Of a DNA stretch of 64,000 nt, positions 32,361-38,383 are shown in pieces. Position 1 is the first letter of the stretch, and each line of letters begins with the position of its first letter. A model generated the notes under the pieces. That model did no database searches, was not told where the DNA came from, and worked only from the letters and a program-made list of their open reading frames with translations. Made by a program: the position numbers and the translations under genes. The stretch comes from a virus, in the IMG/VR virus record IMGVR_UViG_3300028895_000202, positions 1 to 64,000 of that record, one strand, 5' to 3'.

Positions 32361-32394
32361 CTACTGGAGATCTCAGGATCTGTGCTAAGATCTG
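32361..32394 (+). promoter_or_regulatory. Duplicated promoter/operator, copy 1
   Basis: The extended -10 TGCTAAGAT (32383-32391) is preceded by a GAGATCTC palindrome (32367-32374). The 34-bp block 32361-32394 is repeated with one mismatch at 33221-33254. The predicted start near 32398 gives a leader of about 55 bases before the gene at 32454. Confidence 0.65.
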
Positions 32395-32453
32395 CCCATG
32401 TCGCCACGCAGGGTGGCGGCACCACTACCACCTGCATCCACAGGAGCACCACG

Positions 32454-33149
32454 ATGCCCGTCACCTTCAAGAACGCCCGCATCTCCACGATTCTGCCCCT
32501 CTACGACGGCCACGGTCGGCAACGTGGCTACACCGTCGGACACAGCCTGATCAACCGTAAGTGCTGGGTCCCTAACGAGGGCAGCCAGCCCCTCTCCCTC
32601 TGTGGCGACACCCACACCTCCCTGGTGGCGCGCTGGCGTCACGTGACTCCCTCGCTGGACGAACAGGGTGAGTACCGCCGCTACTACGACCGCGAGTTCC
32701 AGAAGAAGCGGCTGTACGCCGCTGAGCGCAGCCTCGCTAGCGTCCAGCTCTGGGGCTTCCACGAGGTCACCCCTACCCCGCTGGACACGGCACGCTTCCT
32801 CGACAAGGTGCTCCACTCGGCCACCTTCCAGCGCCGCTGGGGCCGTCGTAGAATCGAGCTGCGCTATGTTCCCCAGCTGAACGGGGCGCGCGCCCTCCTC
32901 GACACCATCAGCCTTCCCACCCAGGACCGCATCATCACCCCGCTCGTGGTGCTTCACGAGCTGGCCCATTGCCTCTGCCCCATGTGGGAGCGCCACGGTC
33001 GCCTGTACGCTGCGAACTACCTGGAGCTTGTCCGCCTGTTCCACCCCGACGAGGATGCCTACCCGCAGCTCAAGGCGGCCTTCCGTGCCTACGGGGTCAA
33101 GAAGAACGCCCGCCGCGCCCCTCGCGCCTGGGAGGCCTGGGGGCGCTAG
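32454..33149 (+). CDS. Zinc metallohydrolase, TIGR04338-like
   Basis: 231 residues from ATG 32454, chosen because the in-frame codon at 32382 lies inside the promoter. It carries LHELAH (H168, E169, H172) followed by ERHGRLYAANYLELVRLF (H181), a gluzincin-like zinc site. Upstream YDREFQKKRLYAAERSL and DTISLP resemble the actinobacterial/phage TIGR04338 metallohydrolase family, though the N-terminal about 70 residues are extra. Substrate unknown. It has its own promoter and a terminator (33164-33194). Codon use is C/G-ending like DUF932 next to it, suggesting strong early expression. Confidence 0.65.
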   Translation: MPVTFKNARISTILPLYDGHGRQRGYTVGHSLINRKCWVPNEGSQPLSLCGDTHTSLVARWRHVTPSLDEQGEYRRYYDREFQKKRLYAAERSLASVQLWGFHEVTPTPLDTARFLDKVLHSATFQRRWGRRRIELRYVPQLNGARALLDTISLPTQDRIITPLVVLHELAHCLCPMWERHGRLYAANYLELVRLFHPDEDAYPQLKAAFRAYGVKKNARRAPRAWEAWGR

Positions 33150-33163
33150 AGGGTACAGCCTGG

Positions 33164-33194
33164 ACCTAACCCGCCTGTACTAAGCGGGTTAGGT
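33164..33194 (+). terminator. Terminator after the metallohydrolase gene
   Basis: 33164-33174 (ACCTAACCCGC) pairs perfectly with 33184-33194 around 9 bases, starting 15 bases after the stop codon. An inverted CAGGCTGTA core (33154-33162) lies just before it. Confidence 0.65.
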
Positions 33195-33220
33195 TCATGC
33201 CCAAGAAGAAACCAGAAAAG

Positions 33221-33254
33221 CTACTTGAGATCTCAGGATCTGTGCTAAGATCTG
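33221..33254 (+). promoter_or_regulatory. Duplicated promoter/operator, copy 2
   Basis: Same block as 32361-32394 with one change, which extends the palindrome to TGAGATCTCA (33226-33235) and creates TTGAGA (33225-33230). The extended -10 TGCTAAGAT is at 33243-33251; the predicted start is near 33258, giving a leader of about 125 bases before the DUF932 gene. Confidence 0.65.
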
Positions 33255-33312
33255 GACATCGCTCGACGGCGGCTGCCACACGGCGGCGACCAAGATCTCT
33301 CGAAGATACTGC

Positions 33313-33341
33313 TTGACACCGAGCGATACCCGTACTAGACT
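33313..33341 (+). promoter_or_regulatory. Canonical sigma-70 type promoter for the DUF932 gene
   Basis: TTGACA (33313-33318), 17-base spacer, TAGACT (33336-33341). This is the only consensus -35 with good spacing in this region and would be read by the host housekeeping sigma. Together with copy 2 of the repeated promoter, the gene has tandem promoters. Confidence 0.6.
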
Positions 33342-33383
33342 AGGAAGCATCAGCTACCACCCTTACACAAAGGAGAAACTACC

Positions 33384-34400
33384 ATGGCTCACATGATCAA
33401 CACCACCGACAAGTTCGCGGAAGTTCGTTACAACGGGCAGCGTGCGTGGCACGGCCTCGGCATCGGGCTGCCCCAGGAAGTGGAGTCCGCCTCCGAGGCC
33501 TTCGAGTTCGTCGGCCTGGACTGGCGCACCGACAAGCAGCCCGTGTTCTACACGGGTCCTAACGGCGAGAAACTCACGGTTCCGGGCCAGTACGCCCACC
33601 TCCGCGAGGACACTGGCGAGCTTCTCGGCATGGTTGCCGAGCGGTACAAGCCGCTGGAGAACAGCGACCTCGCTGATTTCGCTGACGCCGTCGCCCTGAC
33701 GGCTGAGGGCGCTGCCCGGGTCGAGACCTGTGGCTCGCTGCGTAGCGGCAAGACCGTGTACGCCCTGATGGCCCTTGACAAGGACATCGACATCAACGGC
33801 GACGTGACGAAGCCCTACATCATGGTCAGCAACGGCCATGGTGGCACCTCCGGGCTCCGCGCCTACTTCACGGGCGTCCGCGTCGTCTGCGCCAACACCG
33901 AGGCCATGAGCCTCGCTGACCTCGGGACCGGCGTCAGCTTCGCCCACACGGGTGATGTGGCTGCCAAGATCGAGGCCGCCAAGATGGTCCTGGGTCGCGC
34001 TACCGAGGCCGTCAAGAAGTTCGAGTCCGAGGCGTATCACCTGACTGGTGCGTCCTGGAACAAGAAGGAGATGGAGGAGGCGCTCCGGACCGTCTGGGAG
34101 GTCGTCCACGCCGACGCTCTGCGCGGCGCTAAGACCTCCAAGGCCGTCCGGGACAGGCTGACGCAGCAGTGCGATGAGGATGTCGCCCGTTGGCTGGAGC
34201 TTGCCTCTGCCGATGGCAACTCCGTGGCCTCGACGCAGGGGACGGCCTTCGCCGCCCTCCAGGGTGTGACCTACGACCTGGATCACACGCCTGCCGCTCG
34301 CCGGAAGCTGTCCCCCGATGCGCGGATCAACAGCCGTCTGTTCGGCACCTCCAGCCGGATGAAGAGCCGGGCGCGAGCCGCCATGCTCCAGCTGGTCTGA
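33384..34400 (+). CDS. DUF932 / phage-plasmid-like protein (TIGR03299)
   Basis: 338 residues. The N-terminus (QRAWHGLGIGLPQEVESASEAFEFVGLDW), NPV-type strand (KQPVFYTGPNG), ERYKPLENSDLADF and MVSNGHGGTSGLRAYFTGVRVVCANT follow the DUF932/TIGR03299 family order. Function in the family is unknown; it is widespread in phages and plasmids and usually expressed early and strongly. Here it has two promoters, a good Shine-Dalgarno (AAAGGAG, 33369-33375), unlike most genes of this phage, GC-rich codon choice and a 15-bp-stem terminator, all consistent with high early expression. Confidence 0.8.
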   Translation: MAHMINTTDKFAEVRYNGQRAWHGLGIGLPQEVESASEAFEFVGLDWRTDKQPVFYTGPNGEKLTVPGQYAHLREDTGELLGMVAERYKPLENSDLADFADAVALTAEGAARVETCGSLRSGKTVYALMALDKDIDINGDVTKPYIMVSNGHGGTSGLRAYFTGVRVVCANTEAMSLADLGTGVSFAHTGDVAAKIEAAKMVLGRATEAVKKFESEAYHLTGASWNKKEMEEALRTVWEVVHADALRGAKTSKAVRDRLTQQCDEDVARWLELASADGNSVASTQGTAFAALQGVTYDLDHTPAARRKLSPDARINSRLFGTSSRMKSRARAAMLQLV

Positions 34401-34420
34401 TCCGCTGCCATCCCCCCGAT

Positions 34421-34458
34421 GGGGAGTCACCTACGCCCTCCCCCGTAGGTGGCTCCCC
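34421..34458 (+). terminator. Strong terminator hairpin after the DUF932 gene
   Basis: 34421-34435 pairs with 34444-34458, 15 bp with one T-G wobble (GGGGAG-T-CACCTACG against its complement) and an 8-base loop. It lacks a T-run. Confidence 0.65.
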
Positions 34459-34474
34459 GCCACACGGACCAGTG

Positions 34475-34483
34475 TGGTACAAT
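34475..34483 (+). promoter_or_regulatory. Extended -10 promoter for the replication cluster
   Basis: TGGTACAAT (TG-n-TACAAT) 17 bases after the terminator. No clear -35. It would start transcription near 34490 and drive the long gene run beginning at 34612, with a leader of about 120 bases in which I see no gene. Confidence 0.5.
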
Positions 34484-34611
34484 CCAGGACCGGGAGGGTG
34501 CTCAGGCAGCGCGTTAGCCTTCATGCGCGCCGGGCGCTACCTAGGTCCACGGGCCGTCACCGTTGTGGTAGGCGGTGACGGCCCACCTCACACCCCATAC
34601 CACACCAGGGA

Positions 34612-35937
34612 ATGGATAACAACCTAACGATCAGGGCTGAGCTACGCGCCTGCCTACATGCGGTAGCCAGACGCATGCGGTACTTCACTACCGATGAGAT
34701 CTGGGAAGAGGCCGATCGTCGTGGAATCAACGTGGAGCGGAGAGGCGCCGATCCTAGGGTCCTCGCTCCGGTCATCCAGCAGTCATCTCGTGCCGGAGAG
34801 ATCGAGAAGACTGGGGGTACGAGAAACAGCCGCGATCGTACTTGCCACGGTCGCGGTAAGACAGTGTGGCGATCACTGATCTGCGAAGTTGATTGCGAGG
34901 AAGCGGAGGAACCCTCCGCTGACGTCCTGCGCGAGAGACTTGAACGCGAAGAAGACGCGATAAAGCACGAGATCAGCGTAAGGGAACTTCGTCGCAAACT
35001 ATCCTCTCAGCGTCGGATCATCGACAGGCTCTCTACTCGTCTGTCTGCGTACGAATCCACAGAGGATCTTGGCGAGCAGATAGACGGGATCCCGAAGCGA
35101 CTGAAAGAGAGCCACACGGTGGAGCTTCGCGCTAGCGAGCCCGACGAGAGTACCCTGCTCGTGCTGGCTTCTGACTGGCACGTTGAAGAGGTAGTCGATC
35201 CGGCGGAGGTGCCTGGGAACGAGTACAACCCAAACATCGCTGAGGAGCGCGTGAACAACTTCATCCGTGGTGTACTGGCCGTTAGGGACATGTCGCCAGG
35301 GACTGTGGAGCGCCTTGTCTTCGCGATGATGGGTGACTTCATAACCGGACACATCCACGAGGAGCTTATCCATACAACCGCGATGCCTCCGCTGGAAGCG
35401 ATGGCGTTCGCTGAGGAGCTTCTTGAGCGATGCCTGGATATCTTCATCGAGGAGTTCCCGGAGGTCGTGGTGCCGACGTGTAACGGTAACCACGGAAGAA
35501 CTACACAGCGTAGTTATTACTCCCGTAACAGCGACTTCTCCCTGGAGTACCAGACGTACGTGCGCCTCGCACGGCGATATAAGTCGAAGGCTACTTTCCT
35601 GGTGAATAGGTCCAGGCAGAATGAAGACCTCTCCATCTACGGCAAGAGGCTTCGCTTTCACCATGGGGAGGATTGCCGCAGTTCTGGTGGTGATGTGCTT
35701 GCCGGGCTACGGAAGTACCACTACAAGCAGAACACGAAGACGATGGACTGCGACATGTCTTACGTGGGGCACTGGCACACGGCATCGAGCAGCTTCTCAT
35801 TCGGAGCCGTGAACGGTTCCCTGATAGGCAACACGGCTTACGGTCTACAGTACGGGGCCGAGCGCCCGCAGCAGGTCTACCAACTTCTCTGCCCGACTAG
35901 AGGCGTGATACAGACTGGTCCTATCTTTGTAGAGTGA
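34612..35937 (+). CDS. Metallophosphoesterase with N-terminal winged-helix-like region
   Basis: 441 residues. Calcineurin-like phosphoesterase motifs in order: LLVLASDWHVEE (D188, H190), AMMGDFITGHIHEE (G241-D242), VPTCNGNHGR (N293, H294), LRFHHGEDC and YVGHWHTASS. The N-terminal about 90 residues (RMRYFTTDEIWEEADRRGINV) look like a helix-turn-helix, followed by a coiled coil (residues 105-150). It likely hydrolyses phosphodiester bonds in DNA or a nucleotide; it is distinct from the Mre11-like gene at 51161. First gene of the replication cluster; the next gene starts inside its stop codon (GTGA). Confidence 0.75.
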   Translation: MDNNLTIRAELRACLHAVARRMRYFTTDEIWEEADRRGINVERRGADPRVLAPVIQQSSRAGEIEKTGGTRNSRDRTCHGRGKTVWRSLICEVDCEEAEEPSADVLRERLEREEDAIKHEISVRELRRKLSSQRRIIDRLSTRLSAYESTEDLGEQIDGIPKRLKESHTVELRASEPDESTLLVLASDWHVEEVVDPAEVPGNEYNPNIAEERVNNFIRGVLAVRDMSPGTVERLVFAMMGDFITGHIHEELIHTTAMPPLEAMAFAEELLERCLDIFIEEFPEVVVPTCNGNHGRTTQRSYYSRNSDFSLEYQTYVRLARRYKSKATFLVNRSRQNEDLSIYGKRLRFHHGEDCRSSGGDVLAGLRKYHYKQNTKTMDCDMSYVGHWHTASSSFSFGAVNGSLIGNTAYGLQYGAERPQQVYQLLCPTRGVIQTGPIFVE

Positions 35938-36299
35938 AGGTCACCTGGGATAACAAAGAGTGGCGTAGAGCCAAGCAGCGACTTTCTGGACTGTGCCCGC
36001 CGCCCGATGACTGCGATGTCATTGTGCGGCGGGTGCGTATGGACGACGAGTCGTTCGGAGATAGTGAGCGCGAGGAGGTGAAGCCAGAGCCTGGGTTTGA
36101 GGATGAGCCCACGAAGTACCGCTACGTCATCCGCGTCAACAGCGGCCTCCCAACGGACTTCGCGATCTGGGTTCTGATCCACGAGTGGGCCCACGTCCTT
36201 GTGTGGCCGATTTACGGAGAACGTGACACCGACCATGGTGCCTACTGGGGTGTCGCGTACGGCAAGGCTTATCAGGCTGCATACCCTTCTAACCAATGA
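35934..36299 (+). CDS. HExxH zinc-binding protein
   Basis: 121 residues from GTG 35934, coupled to the previous gene (GTGA). It has VLIHEWAHVLVW (H83, E84, H87) and a downstream TDHGAYWGVAYGKAY (H101) that would complete a zinc site. This is a compact phage version of HExxH metallopeptidase-like proteins; substrate unknown. It is the second HExxH protein in 4 kb and not similar to the first outside the motif. Confidence 0.65.
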   Translation: MKVTWDNKEWRRAKQRLSGLCPPPDDCDVIVRRVRMDDESFGDSEREEVKPEPGFEDEPTKYRYVIRVNSGLPTDFAIWVLIHEWAHVLVWPIYGERDTDHGAYWGVAYGKAYQAAYPSNQ

Positions 36300-36457
36300 G
36301 AGACATCGATTTGAACCCAAACGGGCGTGGCAAGCGCAACCTGATCCCCCTAGAACCTGAGAAGCGCACGTTTGTGTCCGCAGACACAGCCGTAGGTTTA
36401 CTTGTCTTGATGTTCATGATCTACTACGTGGCTAAGGTAGTTGGGGTGGAAGGTTGA
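36296..36457 (+). CDS. 53-residue membrane-anchored small protein
   Basis: ATG 36296 overlaps the preceding stop (ATGA) and the stop at 36455-36457 overlaps the next TTG start. A basic N-terminus (MRDIDLNPNGRGKRNLIPL) is followed by one transmembrane segment (AVGLLVLMFMIYYVAKVVGV). The perfect coupling on both sides supports a real gene despite its size. Function unknown; likely an inner-membrane peptide with the N-terminal part in the cytoplasm. Confidence 0.65.
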   Translation: MRDIDLNPNGRGKRNLIPLEPEKRTFVSADTAVGLLVLMFMIYYVAKVVGVEG

Positions 36458-36966
36458 GCGACGACGAGTTTGATGCTCTACTTGGGAGCCTGATGGACCT
36501 GACGCCGGAACAGCGCAAGCTAGTTTCGGCGCAGCTGGTTATGGTGAGAAACCAGCATCGCAAGTTCGAGGTTGCAGACGAGACCCTTGAGACTGTCGAT
36601 CCAGTACGAATCGTATGGGTCGCAAGCAAGACCGTAGCGGAGCATCTCGGCTTGGGCATGGTGTGGATCGACCCGACCCGCATGGCCCAGGCTTACGTCA
36701 ATCAAGCTGATATTGACGAGTACACTGGAGCGTGTCATAGGCTGATGTCGTATGTCGAGCATCATGTCGCACCTCGCAGTTACAAGGAAAGGTGGAGAGC
36801 CGTTTACAAGATACTTCTTGCGTGCTTCCATGCCGATCCGTTTCCTAAGAAGAGAACGATTAGCGTCAAAGCTCTTGTGAGCCGTATCTCCAACTTCGAG
36901 GGAGCGGTCAACAACCAGTACCCAGGATACGCCGCCGCAGGACAGCTGCGATTCGCGCTACTCTAG
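36454..36966 (+). CDS. Hypothetical protein in replication cluster
   Basis: 170 residues from a TTG start at 36454 that overlaps the preceding stop; no closer ATG in frame keeps the acidic N-terminus (SDDEFDALLGSLMDLTPEQ). It is mostly helical with WRAVYKILLACFHADPFPKK and a C-terminal SNFEGAVNNQYPGYAAAGQL. It lies directly before the replicative helicase gene, the place of helicase loaders or replisome adaptors in many phages, but no motif supports that. Family not recognised. Confidence 0.55.
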   Translation: MSDDEFDALLGSLMDLTPEQRKLVSAQLVMVRNQHRKFEVADETLETVDPVRIVWVASKTVAEHLGLGMVWIDPTRMAQAYVNQADIDEYTGACHRLMSYVEHHVAPRSYKERWRAVYKILLACFHADPFPKKRTISVKALVSRISNFEGAVNNQYPGYAAAGQLRFALL

Positions 36967-36976
36967 ACCTACCACG

Positions 36977-38383
36977 ATGAAGCTACAGTCAGCAGTACAG
37001 AATGCGATCGTTGGCCTCCTGTGCATGGACGACAGGGCGGCTGCCGAGTTGTCCATGATGGTTGAGCCCGAGGATCTCGACCTGGGCTACCGCGAGGTGG
37101 CTGAGGTGGCCCTCGCGCATCGGCAGCGGTGGGGATCCGTACTGGGGAAGTCCACGCGAGTTGCGCTGGAGGATCTGGCGCGCCAGGACGAGAACATGGT
37201 CCAGGCTTACGCCAACATCTACAGCTACATCCAGAGCGAGCTTGGTAGCGTAGGGGTGGAGTATGTGCTGGACAAGGCCAGAGCCTTCGTGCGCTATCAG
37301 CGGTTCCGCAAGGCCGCGTCTGACGCGATCCGTGGCCTGGGCAAGAACAACGAGGAGGGCGTAGACGAGGCTGAGGCAGCATTCACCAGAGCACTCCAGA
37401 CGACCGTCAACGCTTTCGATCCTGGTGTTGTCTTCGGCGTGGACGAGGAGAAGACGCTAGAGTTCTTGACTCGCAAGGAGTCTCCCCTCATGAAGATCGG
37501 AATCCCGGCTCTGGACGAGGCGAACATTGGTCCGATGGAGTCCAGGCTCATGATCCTCAATGCCGCGTCTGGCCGGGGCAAGTCGTGGTTTCTGATCCAC
37601 CTCGCCGTCCAGGCTCTTCGCCAGGGAGTTCCCGTCGCGTACATCGCGTTGGAGATGACCGAGACCGAGGTCACGGCTCGTCTCATGCAGTGCCTCATGA
37701 ACGCCCCGAAGCGACCGGGTACGGGCGGTGAGCTACGCAAGTTCGACAAGACCACGTCTCCAGAGGACGTGGGCAGCGTCCTGTTGTCGTCTGGGCCCGC
37801 GTCGAATATCTCGCTGTACGGCAACCAGGACAAGGTCGTTGATGAGGTCCGCAAGTGGCGCGACGAGAGCCGCCTCGTGATCAAGGAATTCGCGCAAGGT
37901 ACTCTCACGCCGCAGCAACTAGACGCCTACCTCACGGTGCTCTCCGACCGGACGAATTTCATGCCGAGGCTGCTCCTCGTTGACTACGGCGACATCATGC
38001 GCCTACCCTCTGGTATGGACAGGTGGCAGGCACTCATCCAGAACACCGAGGCACTGCGGCGTATTGCCCAGGAGCGCAAGATTGCGGTTGTCACGGTGTC
38101 GCAGGTGAAGCACGAGGGCGCCAACGCCGAGGAGGTAGACGTGGAGCACACTGCCGGAGCATGGGACAAGGTTGCAACTGCGGACACGATCTTGACGCTA
38201 TCGCAGACCAAGAGCGAGCGCGAGGATCAGCGTGCGCGGATCTTCGTTGCTAAGAACCGCGCCGACGCCGACCGCTTTCGTGTGGCTATCACGCAGAACT
38301 ACGCGACTGGTCAGTTCGTCGTAGACAGCGTCAAGCTGGATAACGATTCGACCTACGACGCTAATAGCCGAGCCGCGATCTGA
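36977..38383 (+). CDS. dnaB: Replicative DNA helicase, DnaB-like
   Basis: 468 residues. An N-terminal helical domain (about 1-130) precedes a RecA-like helicase core: Walker A in LNAASGRGKSWFLIHLA (near residue 200), motif 1a (PVAYIALEMTE), Walker B LLLVDYGDIM (near 335), RRIAQERKIAVVTVSQVKHE (motif 3/H4 with Q) and FVAKNRADADRF at the end. It would unwind at the fork with the primase encoded at 40365. Stop and next start overlap (TGATG). The leader is short and C/A-rich without a Shine-Dalgarno. Confidence 0.85.
   Translation: MKLQSAVQNAIVGLLCMDDRAAAELSMMVEPEDLDLGYREVAEVALAHRQRWGSVLGKSTRVALEDLARQDENMVQAYANIYSYIQSELGSVGVEYVLDKARAFVRYQRFRKAASDAIRGLGKNNEEGVDEAEAAFTRALQTTVNAFDPGVVFGVDEEKTLEFLTRKESPLMKIGIPALDEANIGPMESRLMILNAASGRGKSWFLIHLAVQALRQGVPVAYIALEMTETEVTARLMQCLMNAPKRPGTGGELRKFDKTTSPEDVGSVLLSSGPASNISLYGNQDKVVDEVRKWRDESRLVIKEFAQGTLTPQQLDAYLTVLSDRTNFMPRLLLVDYGDIMRLPSGMDRWQALIQNTEALRRIAQERKIAVVTVSQVKHEGANAEEVDVEHTAGAWDKVATADTILTLSQTKSEREDQRARIFVAKNRADADRFRVAITQNYATGQFVVDSVKLDNDSTYDANSRAAI

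Larger units (their letters stand above)
30967..32453 (+). other. 1.5-kb non-coding, repeat- and hairpin-rich region (origin / structured RNA candidate)
   Basis: No reading frame here has coding character. In order it holds: terminator 31000-31033; two 49-bp direct repeats (31040-31088, 31094-31142) each starting with a 16-bp palindrome; six 22-23-bp tandem units (31140-31274); a 37-base hairpin (31375-31411); a 59-base long hairpin (31413-31471); a 9-bp stem (31519-31547); six 9-bp CAATTG-type units forming two hairpins (31589-31643); nested hairpins with alternative pairing (31672-31816); further hairpins (31982-32028); about 300 bases where I see nothing definite (32030-32340); and a promoter/operator (32361-32391). 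The CAGGCTGTA core of the tandem units recurs at 31500 and inverted at 31868-31876 and 33154-33162. Replication origin, a large ornate RNA, or a control hub are all possible. Confidence 0.65.

Noticed and set aside
32382-32453. Upstream start (GTG 32382) for the metallohydrolase
   Set aside because: It overlaps the -10 of the duplicated promoter and the added residues are low-complexity Thr/Gly.
33363-34430. Long open frame on the minus strand (355 codons) opposite the DUF932 gene
   Set aside because: It exists only because the + strand gene uses C/G-ending codons, which removes stops on the opposite strand. Its protein has no domain and low complexity; DUF932 motifs on the + strand are clear.
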